Shown piece after piece: positions 9,001 to 16,800 of a stretch of DNA of 56,270 bases. Numbering within the stretch: position 1 is the stretch's first letter; every line of letters starts with the position of its first letter. The translations under genes and the position numbers were made by a program. The notes beneath the pieces were generated by a model. That model was not told the DNA's origin, made no database searches, and saw only the letters and a program-made list of their open reading frames with translations. Source of the DNA: Thermoflexia bacterium (lineage in GTDB: Bacteria > Chloroflexota > Anaerolineae > B4-G1 > DUEL01); the NCBI GenBank assembly GCA_011192125.1, contig DUEL01000020.1, positions 1 to 56,270 on the forward strand, read 5' to 3'.

Positions 9001-10023
9001 GAAGCGAGAGGCCCCGGAGAGGGCGGCTTCCCGTAGTGCAAGAGCGCAGGCGACCCCACGGCGGGTGTCGTCGCCGTGGGCGACGGGGGCGCCGAAGGTG
9101 ATCAGGAGGGTATATCCCTCCGAGTCCACGACCGGGTTGTCCAGCCATCCCCCAAACTGGGCCACGTTCGATTGGACGGTGCGGATCCACCGATTGAGCC
9201 ATCCGTCATCACCCGCCCTCTGGGGGGGAATCCAGCGGGCGAAGACGGGCACGACGAGGCGGTACTCCGCTGCGAACTCCTCCACCTCGCTCAGCACTCG
9301 CTGGATCAGCAAGGGGTGGATGAAACGGCGTAGTTGCTCTTCGTTCGCGGGGGAAGGGCTCGTCGGTTGTTGAAGAGGTTGGGGGGGATGCGCGCGGAGC
9401 AGGTCGGGATCCCATCTCGCGGAGGGCGGCTCGCCCAGCAACTCGCTGACGCCAGGGGCGAGACGGATCTGATTGGGGGCTGCCTGGTTGCGGGCCTGGA
9501 GGGCCTCCCGCACGGCTGGCCCATCCAGCAGCCAGAGGTAGGGGTCTTCGCCCAGGATGTAGAGCATCGCCGGGCCATATCCAACGCCCAGCCGAACGGC
9601 CGGCCTCGTCGGACCGAGCGGGGTGCCCATAGGGGGCATCTTGATGATGGTCGACTGCATCTCGAACGCGGCGGCGCAGGCGCGGAGCACGGTCTGCCGC
9701 CTCGCCTCCGGCCTCGTTGCCTCCTCTATAGGCCACATACAGACGATCGCGTCGCCGATGAAATGGAGGACATCCCCGCCGAAGGCATGGGTGATCTCCA
9801 CCAGCGTGCCCAGCACACCGTTCAGGACTTTGTTCAAGGCTTCGATGCCATGGAGCCCTTTTTCGGTCAGCCGCTCTGCCAGCGGCGTTGAACCTACGAC
9901 ATCGGCCCAGAGGACGGCGGCCTCAAACGAGTACTTCTGTCCGGGCCGGATCGGGGCGGCTGGGGCGTCCAGGTGGTGTAGCAACCAGCGTGGGATGTGG
10001 GGTGAGAGCAACTGTGAGTTCAT
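6037..10023 (-). CDS. Tandem class III cyclase-AAA ATPase-TPR protein, soluble adenylyl cyclase-like
   Basis: The 1328-residue protein has four regions. Cyclase homology domain 1 (about 30-200) has metal-binding Asp41 in WADVVGST and Asp91 in HFIGDAIV. Cyclase domain 2 (about 250-420) has GISRGRLFTGEIGS and YTLIGDEINLASRL, giving Thr366, Asn373 and Arg377. An AAA/NACHT-like NTPase follows with Walker A GEPGIGKS (473-480) and Walker B-like LLILIEDAQWADD. A TPR array fills about 870-1328. Order and residues match animal soluble adenylyl cyclase. Two expected lysines look replaced (His87 in domain 1, Glu302 in domain 2), so activity or nucleotide choice is uncertain. No membrane segment is seen. 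It is monocistronic and its 3' end overlaps the convergent CoA-transferase gene by 29 bp. Confidence 0.88.
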   Translation of the reverse strand: MNSQLLSPHIPRWLLHHLDAPAAPIRPGQKYSFEAAVLWADVVGSTPLAERLTEKGLHGIEALNKVLNGVLGTLVEITHAFGGDVLHFIGDAIVCMWPIEEATRPEARRQTVLRACAAAFEMQSTIIKMPPMGTPLGPTRPAVRLGVGYGPAMLYILGEDPYLWLLDGPAVREALQARNQAAPNQIRLAPGVSELLGEPPSARWDPDLLRAHPPQPLQQPTSPSPANEEQLRRFIHPLLIQRVLSEVEEFAAEYRLVVPVFARWIPPQRAGDDGWLNRWIRTVQSNVAQFGGWLDNPVVDSEGYTLLITFGAPVAHGDDTRRGVACALALREAALSGASRFPLQIGISRGRLFTGEIGSPIRHAYTLIGDEINLASRLAEKARPWEILTSAEVQNAVASHFAFRRVGETILRGRHQPVLTFAVLGSLRPRPPLIRQYLARRERLVNREQEIGVLRSLIDRALNGQTQVLTVEGEPGIGKSMIASELVRLWTGQGGLALGGECIPFARESPYRPWRWIISSLCGITGEMDPNEQLQALQRILERIPFSEEAGAKEQWPLRLPLLAEVLGLKVEDNELTLGMRGRVRRDNIFATVQALIQTQAEKTPLLILIEDAQWADDLSLQLAAHIGRNLRESPLLLVLVHRPLPFPPPAPWREIKSLEHHTGLLLGELTPDAVQSIVQDRLGGARVPTDLTSLIFDRTQGHPFFTEELVHMFQDVGGIRVRKGDIVLDRQRIHHIRIPDTIAGVIQARVDQLDEECRLTLKVASVLGLVFSRQALHDIHPTSPDEERLDRQLESLQRWNLIRVEEEIPEPVYAFRHALTRQVVYESLPLSQRRQLHEAVAGWYERRYATNLEPYYSLLAYHYGQAGKREKELHYLLQAAEHVSRAHALEEATALYERALKLLDPEKDPLQTANVLMNLARGVHYLGQYTRGEVHLQEALALYEIAGDRRGIAEACFEIADRLAVKDLEAAFRYVERGLEAVRNLPDAQKLLISGYTRIAQLERNQGRYQEAKQALQRALRLAESIEHADGLRQCYRALSLHHYSRGEYRKALEAGAKALHYSKVSDAPIEYRVIALNNQACFAQEVGDIETALEMAQEGLTLARRAGIISEQVILASTLAGIYNHIGDWEAAEKALEEGWQLLWHSPHPYHEVALLWEGGRTAYGRGDWDEAISRWARGEELSRSGAQQLYNAWLCACLAKAWVQKGDLEKAQEWAKEARERAEARQQKGVLLIAWRSQGIIERARGNWEAGIEAFQKSLQLAREVRDDVQAARTLLEYGHLLLDAGRTEEALRMLRQAEEQARSLQLYPVVQAARTLIQRSQQAV

Positions 10024-10138
10024 ATGCCTGGCTGGACCCGGGAATAACGCGTGTCAAATTATACTGCCAGACAGGGTTTTGCGCCAGTCGATGGCTGAGG
10101 TTTGGACATGATTCGGACGTGGCTTCCCGAAGGGAGCG

Positions 10139-10212
10139 CCACAGGGGCCCGGAGGGCACGGAGGAGCGTCAGTTAGGGGAGAACTCCGTGTCCTCTGGGC
10201 TTCCGAAGTGAA
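10139..10212. repeat. CACGGAG-type inverted repeat, copy 3
   Basis: The left arm GCCACAGGGGCCCGGAGGGC and the right arm AACTCCGTGTCCTCTGGGCT pair imperfectly. It is more diverged than most copies. Confidence 0.7.
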
Positions 10213-10300
10213 GAACGATTGTCTGCCTGCTGACCCCGCCTGTTTACGGCGGGGCGGCATAGGATATGTCCGAACTCTTGCCCGAACCCAGGGAGAGGGG

Positions 10301-10329
10301 TTGCCCACCGGAGGGAAACCGGATATAAT
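10301..10329 (+). promoter_or_regulatory. Predicted promoter giving a leaderless mRNA
   Basis: TTGCCC (10301-10306) and a perfect TATAAT (10324-10329) are separated by 17 bases. Only 7 bases separate the -10 box from the ATG at 10337, so transcription should start at or next to the start codon. No ribosome binding site is present. Confidence 0.65.
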
Positions 10330-10336
10330 CGCCCCG

Positions 10337-11434
10337 ATGACGGTGGAACGGCTTCGACGGCTGCAAGAAAGAGCGGTCCAGAACGGCCTCGATTGCGTGG
10401 CGCTGGTGCCCGGGGCGAACCTCTTGTACCTCACGGGTCTCTCCTTCCATCTCAGTGAGCGACCGGTGCTGGCGTTCTTTCCCGTGGACGCACCTCCGGC
10501 TATTCTCCTCCCGGCGTTGGAGGTGCCGAAATTGGAGACGGCCCTTTGCGCCCTCGACTCGTTCCCCTACACCGACGAGGAAGGGCCCGCGCTGGCCTTC
10601 CACCAGGTCAGCGTGGCGCTGGAACTGGCCGAGGCACGGATCGGCGTGGAGGGGTTGCGGATGCGGCTGCTGGAGGCCCGCTATCTGGAGCGGTATGCCC
10701 CCGGCTGTGAGTTGGTCCCGACCGACGAAGTTTTCTCCACTCTGCGGGCGTGCAAGGACGCGCGGGAGGTGGCCCAGATGCGTCGGGCGGTGGAGGTGGT
10801 GGAGACGGCGCTCAACGCCACACTGGACCAGATCGAGGTCGGGATGACGGAACGGGAGGTCGCTGGCCTCCTGATGGTCGAGATCCTGCACGCAGGTGGG
10901 GAGGGGGTCCCCTTCGAGCCGATCGTCGTCGCTGGTCCCAACAGCGCTTCCCCCCACGCCCGTCCCTCCGATCGACCGATCCGCGCCGGCGAGCCGATCG
11001 TCATCGACTGTGGGGCCGTGGTGGGCGGTTACGCCTCCGACATCACCCGCACCGTCGCGCTGGGCAGACTGCCGGAGGAGATGGTTCAGGTTTATGAGGT
11101 GGTGAGGGAGGCCAATGCGGCGGGACGGGGAACGGCAGGACCCGACGTGGCGGCGGAGGAGGTGGATCGGGCGGCCCGTGAGGTGATCGAAGCGGCGGGC
11201 TACGGCGAGTACTTCATTCACCGCACCGGGCACGGCCTGGGGCTAGAGGTGCACGAGCCGCCGTACATCGTGGCGGGCAATCCGGAGCCGCTGCGACCGG
11301 GGATGACCTTCACCGTCGAGCCGGGGATCTACCTGCCGGGGCAGGGGGGCGTGCGGATCGAGGACGACGTGCTCATCACTCCCACCGGCGCGGAGAGCCT
11401 GACCACGTTCCCGCGGGAGTTGTTGATCCTCTAA
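10337..11434 (+). CDS. M24 family metallopeptidase, Xaa-Pro dipeptidase/aminopeptidase-like
   Basis: The 365-residue protein has an N-terminal creatinase-like domain (to about residue 125) and a C-terminal pita-bread metallopeptidase domain. The five metal ligands are all visible: Asp224 (VIDCGAVV), Asp235 (YASDITRT), His299 (RTGHGLGLEVHE), then the glutamates in FTVEPGIYLPG and GVRIEDDVLIT. Length and order fit Xaa-Pro dipeptidase PepQ or aminopeptidase PepP, which release residues before proline in the cytoplasm. The ATG at 10337 was chosen because a TATAAT box ends 7 bases before it and the conserved domain begins there. ccmB follows after 23 bases and may share its transcript. Confidence 0.92.
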   Translation: MTVERLRRLQERAVQNGLDCVALVPGANLLYLTGLSFHLSERPVLAFFPVDAPPAILLPALEVPKLETALCALDSFPYTDEEGPALAFHQVSVALELAEARIGVEGLRMRLLEARYLERYAPGCELVPTDEVFSTLRACKDAREVAQMRRAVEVVETALNATLDQIEVGMTEREVAGLLMVEILHAGGEGVPFEPIVVAGPNSASPHARPSDRPIRAGEPIVIDCGAVVGGYASDITRTVALGRLPEEMVQVYEVVREANAAGRGTAGPDVAAEEVDRAAREVIEAAGYGEYFIHRTGHGLGLEVHEPPYIVAGNPEPLRPGMTFTVEPGIYLPGQGGVRIEDDVLITPTGAESLTTFPRELLIL

Positions 11435-11457
11435 CTGGTGCTGCTAAGGAGGCCCGT

Positions 11458-12129
11458 TTGCGATTCCTGGAGGTTGTGTTGACGATCGCCTGGAAGGACG
11501 CGGTGGCGGAACTGCATACCCGGGAGATCCTCAGCGCGATGCTGGTCTTCTCCCTGCTGGCGCTGTTCGTCTTCAGTTTCGCCCTGGACCTGCGGGGGGA
11601 GATGGCGGAGGCAGCCGCGCCCGGCGTCCTCTGGGCCACCGCCGCCTTCGCTGGGACGTTGGGGCTAAGCCGTTCGATGGCACGGGAGCAGCAGACCGGC
11701 TGTATTGAGGGGTTGCTGCTGGCGCCGGTCGACCGGAGCGCCATCTTCCTGGGCAAAGCGCTGGGGAATCTGCTCTTCATCGTCCTGGTGGAGATCGTCC
11801 TCCTTCCCCTCTTCGCCGGGCTGTTCGACGCTCCCCTCCTGCGCCCAGAGGTCTTCTTGGTGACGGCCCTGGGGACCGTCGGTTACGCGGCGGTGGGCAC
11901 GCTCCTGGCGGCTATCGCCGTCAACACGCGGGCACGGGAGGTGATGCTGCCCGTCCTTCTGCTCCCTCTCGCCTTTCCTGCCCTCATCGCCGCCGTCCAG
12001 GCCACAGGGGGGCTCGTGGAGGGAGGCGCGCTCTCCGACGTCGCCTCCTGGATCCGCCTGCTGGTCGTTTACGATCTGGTGATCGTGGCCGTCTCCGTGC
12101 TCACGTTCGACTACGTGCTGGAGGAGTAG
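11458..12129 (+). CDS. ccmB: Heme exporter membrane protein CcmB
   Basis: The 223-residue protein has about six hydrophobic segments and the CcmB features WKDAVAELHTREILSAMLVF at the start and SRSMAREQQTGCIEGLLLAP in the first cytoplasmic loop. In System I cytochrome c maturation, CcmB forms an ABC transporter-like complex with CcmA and CcmC that releases holo-CcmE. The TTG start at 11458 is supported by AAGGAGG 5 bases upstream. No ccmA ATPase gene is adjacent; the upstream neighbour is a peptidase, so CcmA must be encoded elsewhere. Confidence 0.9.
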   Translation: MRFLEVVLTIAWKDAVAELHTREILSAMLVFSLLALFVFSFALDLRGEMAEAAAPGVLWATAAFAGTLGLSRSMAREQQTGCIEGLLLAPVDRSAIFLGKALGNLLFIVLVEIVLLPLFAGLFDAPLLRPEVFLVTALGTVGYAAVGTLLAAIAVNTRAREVMLPVLLLPLAFPALIAAVQATGGLVEGGALSDVASWIRLLVVYDLVIVAVSVLTFDYVLEE

Positions 12130-12163
12130 CCGGGCGGTCGTTTTGGTCCGTTAAGGAGGAGGT

Positions 12164-12871
12164 ATGGAGAGGAAAGACACGGTAGGGCTTATCCTGGTCC
12201 TTCTCAGCGCGGTGGCCGTGTTCGCTGCGCTCTGGATGGTCTTCTTCTACGCGCCCCGCGAAGTGACGATGGGGGAGGTCCAGCGGATCTTCTACTTCCA
12301 CGTCGCCTCGGCCTGGGTCGGCTTCTTCGCTTTCTTTATCACCTGCCTGGCTGGGATCATCTACCTGCTCCGAGGAGGACGGCGATGGGACATCCTGGCC
12401 CTCTCCTCGGTGGAGGTGGGGCTGACCTTTATCACGATGACGGTCATCACCGGCTCCCTCTGGGCGCGACCGGTGTGGGGCACCTACTGGACCTGGGAGC
12501 CGCGCCTGACGATCTCCGCGCTCCAGTTGCTCATCTACCTGGCCTACGGGATGCTGCGCGGGGCGATCGAGTCGCCGGAGCGCCGGGCTCGGTTCGCCGC
12601 TGTCTACGGCATCATCGCCTTCGTCACGGTCCCCCTCTCCTGGTTCGCCATCCGCTGGTGGCGGACCATTCACCCGGATATCCTGACCGGCGGGGAGGGA
12701 ATGGCGATCACGCCCCGAATGATCCACACGCTGTTGGCCTCCCTGGGTGCTTTCACGCTCTTGTACGTGACCTTGCTTCGCAGTCGGATCCGCCTGGAGC
12801 GCGCGGCCGATACGGTGGACCGCTTGCGTTTACAGATCTCACAGGATCCGCGACGCGGAAGACTGTCTTGA
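12164..12871 (+). CDS. ccmC: Cytochrome c biogenesis heme-handling protein CcmC
   Basis: The 235-residue protein has six predicted membrane segments and the tryptophan-rich WWD-type heme-binding motif VWGTYWTWEPRLT between them. Conserved histidines (YFHVASAW and MIHTLL) flank it, as expected for axial heme ligands. CcmC loads heme onto CcmE at the outer face of the cytoplasmic membrane. A strong AAGGAGGAGG site precedes the ATG. It sits between ccmB and a ccmD-like gene in the classic order. The multiheme cytochrome at 35600 is a plausible client of this pathway. Confidence 0.93.
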   Translation: MERKDTVGLILVLLSAVAVFAALWMVFFYAPREVTMGEVQRIFYFHVASAWVGFFAFFITCLAGIIYLLRGGRRWDILALSSVEVGLTFITMTVITGSLWARPVWGTYWTWEPRLTISALQLLIYLAYGMLRGAIESPERRARFAAVYGIIAFVTVPLSWFAIRWWRTIHPDILTGGEGMAITPRMIHTLLASLGAFTLLYVTLLRSRIRLERAADTVDRLRLQISQDPRRGRLS

Positions 12872-12885
12872 GGAGGGGTAGAGCG

Positions 12886-13038
12886 ATGCCCGTTTACCTG
12901 GTGGCTGCATACGGTGTCTTCTGGGGATTGACCTTTGTGCTGGTGGTCTCGATCTGGGCGCGGCAGCGCCGATTGGAGCGAGAGATTGAGGTGCTGGAGG
13001 CCCAATTGAAGCGGACCTCCGCCGAGAGGACTGAGTAG
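12886..13038 (+). CDS. CcmD-like small membrane protein
   Basis: This 50-residue protein has one N-terminal membrane helix (YLVAAYGVFWGLTFVLVVSI) followed by a charged, helical tail (RRLEREIEVLEAQLKRTSAE). Size, topology and position directly after ccmC match CcmD, which stabilises the CcmABC complex and helps release holo-CcmE. It has a GAGG ribosome binding site overlapping the ccmC stop region. Sequence conservation in CcmD is weak, so the call rests mostly on context. Confidence 0.75.
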   Translation: MPVYLVAAYGVFWGLTFVLVVSIWARQRRLEREIEVLEAQLKRTSAERTE

Positions 13039-13052
13039 TCCCGAGACCGGGC

Positions 13053-13134
13053 GACAACGGCTTGTATCGCATCGCAACGGACTAACGAAGGGGGAAAGGC
13101 CTTCGATTCGTTGATCCGTTGCGGGTTCGTTGTC
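13053..13134. repeat. CAACGGATCAACGAA-type inverted repeat, copy A
   Basis: Outer arms GACAACG/CGTTGTC and inner arms GCAACGGA...AACGAA and TTCGTTGATCCGTTGC form a long imperfect hairpin just after the ccmD-like gene. A related element lies at 46187-46264. Confidence 0.7.
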
Positions 13135-13231
13135 TCACCCTCCTACCAGACCGTTCCCCCCTCCCCCAGGGCTCTCCAAATGCAGATGGCGAGGTCACCC
13201 CTCGGCGGCTCTGATCCGTTCGGCGAGGGTG

Positions 13232-13249
13232 GCCCGGCGAAGACCGGGC
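13232..13249. other. Stem-loop in a structured intergenic region
   Basis: GCCCGG and CCGGGC form a perfect 6-bp stem with a 6-base loop (CGAAGA), followed by TTTGCTGCTT. Weaker hairpins flank it on both sides. It could end the ccm transcript; I do not recognise a riboswitch class. Confidence 0.4.
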
Positions 13250-13324
13250 TTTGCTGCTTGGGACTCCGCGACCTGAGTCGTCGGGCGCCTGCCAAACGGT
13301 TACAGACTACCCCGGTGTTGGGGG

Positions 13325-13352
13325 TTGCGTTCCCCTCCAAATGCGGTAAAAT
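13325..13352 (+). promoter_or_regulatory. Predicted promoter of the LPETG/giant surface protein operon
   Basis: TTGCGT (13325-13330) and TAAAAT (13347-13352) are separated by 16 bases. The palindrome CCTCATAATATGAGG at 13366-13380 lies just downstream of the likely start point. Confidence 0.4.
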
Positions 13353-13457
13353 GAAGATGTAACTTCCTCATAATATGAGGGCACCTGCCGGTTTTGCAAC
13401 GAGGGTTACACAGGGCGCGGACTCGCCACAACGGCCCAGAAAGGAGCGAGGGCGTCG

Positions 13458-13853
13458 ATGGACTTTTCCCCTGATTCCGTTGAACGGAGAGGGCAGGGCG
13501 GGCTTTTCCTGTTGGGTTCGGGCGGTCGTCGGTTCTACTATCCGCTTTTGCTTCTCATTGTAGGACTCACGCTGCTCGGTTGGATCCAGTTCCCCTCCCC
13601 GGCGGCTGCCGGGTTTACCCCCACCCCAACGCCTACGCAGACTCCCACCTTTACTCCAACTCCGACGTCCACGCATACCCCCATTTCTCCTCCCCCCCCG
13701 GTCGCCACGGTTACCTCCACACCCACACCCCCTCCGCTGTTGCCCGAAACTGGAGGAGCCGGTGGATGGTCGTTTCCTCTCTTCGTGACCGGTGGGGCGA
13801 TCCTACTGGTCGCTATCCTGGCCCTGAGCCGGGCACACCACCGTCGCGCTTAG
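13458..13853 (+). CDS. Small LPETG-anchored surface protein with Thr/Pro stalk
   Basis: The 131-residue protein has an N-terminal hydrophobic export segment (about 28-45), a threonine/proline-rich stalk built of TPTPT-like repeats, then the sortase-type signature LLPETGG, a hydrophobic helix (FPLFVTGGAILLVAILAL) and a basic tail (RAHHRRA). There is no other folded domain. In Gram-positive bacteria this ending is cut by sortase and linked to peptidoglycan. No sortase gene is in this window. The gene sits 27 bases upstream of the 3315-residue surface protein and probably shares its transcript. An AAGGAG site 11 bases before the ATG supports the start. Confidence 0.7.
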   Translation: MDFSPDSVERRGQGGLFLLGSGGRRFYYPLLLLIVGLTLLGWIQFPSPAAAGFTPTPTPTQTPTFTPTPTSTHTPISPPPPVATVTSTPTPPPLLPETGGAGGWSFPLFVTGGAILLVAILALSRAHHRRA

Positions 13854-13880
13854 GGTCCAGCAGGTTTTTAAGGAGGAGAA

Positions 13881-16800
13881 ATGCGCAAGGCGTTGAGCGT
13901 TGCCTTGACGGCCTTATATCTGTTTTCCAACTTCGCCGTGTCTGTGGGGGCGGGTGCTTCTGTTCCTCCTTCTCCTCCCCCTCCTCCCCCAACGATTCTG
14001 CCTGGATGGTTCGACCCCCTTGCTCAGGGGGGAGCGGTGTCCACAGCCGTTCCGGGCTGGTTCCATTCCGATGCCCCTCCCGTTGCCCCCGCCGAGGGAG
14101 GGTCCACAGGCTCCCCGTCTCCGGCCTATGCTCCTGGGGCTGCCCTTCCCGTCTGGTTCGGTAACCCGCAACCCACCACTCACGACTCACAATCCGTAAC
14201 CCCCAATTTGCGATCCCCAACTCTCGGTTCCCAACCCGCGTCCCATCACACCATCTACCCCGACGCCGTCGCCGTCTACGGTCCGGACACAGCCATCAAC
14301 AACTGTGACCGGGTCACCTTCACCATCGTCGCCACCAACGACGCCATCACCACCACCGGCGTCGTCATCACCAGCACGATGCCCGCGGGCTTCGTCCCCA
14401 CGCAGCGAATCTTCAACGTGGGCACCGTCGGCCCCAACGAGACCATCACCCGGCACGCCGTCTTCTCCGCCACCTGCGACGCGGTCTCCGGCCAGAACAT
14501 CGTCACCCTCACTCAGGACGGCGCGGCCCCCATCGTCAAGATCACCGACTTCGCCGTCGACCCCGGCGCGATCACCGTGCGCAAGGAGCCGGCCGTCGTC
14601 CCCGCCGGGGTGGGCGATCTGGTCACCTGGACGGTGATCGTCCGCAACTCAGGCTACGGGCGGGTGGACAACGTGGTCGTGACCGACGTGCTGGGGTCGG
14701 GGCTGACCTTCGTCGCCGGGCAGACCTCCGCCTACACCCCCTCTCTCGCCCCCGACAGCGTGCTCACCTTCCCCGTGGTGGCCCGCGTGGACGCCTGTGT
14801 CGACCTGGGCGACGTGGTCACGGCCACCTGGGGATGCCCCTCGGGACAGTGCCAGCAACTGTGGGCCAAGGCCAACGTGGACCTGCGGCTGGATGTGCCG
14901 TTCCTCGACTACTCCACGCCGCCCTTCGACGTGGACTACTGCACGGGCAGTGAGATCTTCACCATCACGGTCAACAACAGCGGGGCCGGGACCGCCCACG
15001 ACGTGCTTCTGCGCGCCGATATGAGCCCCTTCTCCGTCACCGTCCTCTCCCCCGGCGCGGCCTACACCCCCGGCCTCGGCTTCACCCTGCCGGACATCAC
15101 CGGATCGACCGACTACGAACTGGTCTGCGAACTCACCGTCCCCGACCCGTGCGGTTTGAGCGCCTATGGAGGCTCCTTCGACTTTCAATTGGAGTTTGAG
15201 GACGACTGCGGCAACCCCTATGTCCTGCCCGTGCGGCAGGAGAGTTGGCAGTTGGTGGGGAGCGTTCCCTCTCTAAGCATCAGCAAGGAGAACGTGCCGG
15301 GCGAGATCTACCTGGGAGAGGTGGTCTCCCCCGTCATCACGGTGGACGCGGCCAACCTGGGCAGCCTCGTCGTCACCGACACCCTGCCGCCCGGCTGGTC
15401 GGTCCTGGACGCCGACGGCGGCTCCGTCTTCACCATTGGTACCACCACGTACATCACCTGGCTCGTGCCGGGGACGACAACCACCCGCCTCTATCCGGTG
15501 CTCCAGTCCCCCATCACCGACACCACCGGCTGCACCTACTGCGGTACCCAGGCGGTCAACACGGTCGAGGTACGCGGGGCCGATTGTCAGGACTGCGACC
15601 ACGCGGCCCAGGCCACCGCCTCCACCTATATCCAGTGTGAGAACGACCTAACCTCCCGCGACAAGCAGGTGGCCCCCGCGTCTGCCGAGACCTGCACCGG
15701 CTTCGTCTACACCAACACCTACGTCTTCGCCTCCTCCTTTGCCGTCACCCCCACCTGGCAGGGGATGGTCTTCACCGACGAACTCCCCCACCAGACCTAC
15801 GTTCCCGGCAGCGCAGGGGTCTGGCTCAGCAACGGTCAGAGTTGCGCGGCCGTCTTCTCGGAGACGGTGGTCAACGGGATGTTGGTCCTGTCCAATATCT
15901 CGCCCACCTGCGGCATCACCGTCCCCGGGGCGACGATGGTCGTCACCTATCGGACCGGGATCACCGCCCCGGCCGGGTGTGACGACCTGCGCTTCTATGA
16001 CTGGTCCTACCTGGACCTGGGCGTGACCGGCAACTCCTACTGCGCCGACGATGGCGTGTTGGAGGAGGGGGTCTTCGTGGCGGTGGACGCGCCGCAGATG
16101 GCGGTGGGGGTATTGGGCGCGCCCGCCAACGTCGAGCCGTGCGCCGAGTACACAGTCACGCTGACGCTGGACCGGCTGGACGCGGCGCCGGCCTACGACG
16201 TGGCGATGCGGTTCAACACCACCGACTACGCCGTGGTGGAGGTGCTGGGCTTCGGCGGGGCGACGCCCGCCTTCACCACCACCGGGCCGCTGAGTTACAC
16301 CTGGTTCTACGGGGACCAGTTCGCCACGGCGACCACGGCGACGGTCCAACTCCACCTCCAGCGCCGCTGCGACGCCACGGGCCCGCTCTCCGTGGAGGCG
16401 TGGTACGAGGGCCTCTGTGAGGACGACGCGGATTACTTCGAGCAGTGCTATGTCTCTGGCGGGGCCAATCCGCCGCCGCTCACGCCCTCTCTCATCGTCG
16501 CCAAGTACCCCGAACTCCACTGGGCCGAGTCCGACCGGGTCACCTGGACGCTCACGCTCATCAACGCCGGTGCCGGCACAGCCCACCACGTCCTCCTCAC
16601 CGACACCCTCGGCTCCGGCCTCCGGTACGTCACCTCTACCATCACCACCACACGCGGCTCAGTCGCCGGGGTGACGCCCGTCGTGAGCGGCGGCCGGTGG
16701 GTCACCTGGACGCTGGACGAGGTCCCCTCCGGCGCTCAGGTCACGCTGGGGTTCGTGGCCGAGGTGGTCGGCTGTGAGGACCTGACCAACCAGTTCAGCG

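Larger units (their letters stand above)
10024..10336. other. Divergent intergenic region between the cyclase and M24 peptidase genes
   Basis: It contains one inverted repeat (10139-10212) and, at its right end, the predicted leaderless promoter of the peptidase gene. An open frame from 10208 extends the peptidase upstream but has no homology or start signal. Nothing else is recognised. Confidence 0.6.
13039..13457. other. Intergenic region between the ccm genes and the surface-protein operon
   Basis: No gene is seen in 419 bases. It holds a CAACGGATCAACGAA-type inverted repeat (13053-13134), a G+C-rich structured stretch (about 13190-13320) with a clean stem GCCCGG/CCGGGC at 13232-13249, a predicted promoter (13325-13352), and a short palindrome CCTCATAATATGAGG at 13366-13380 that could be an operator. 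Confidence 0.6.

Noticed and set aside
13190..13345. Possible c-di-GMP or other riboswitch before the surface operon
   Set aside because: The region is clearly able to fold, but the conserved cores of GEMM, cobalamin, Moco and tetrahydrofolate riboswitches are not present, and the predicted promoter lies downstream of it.
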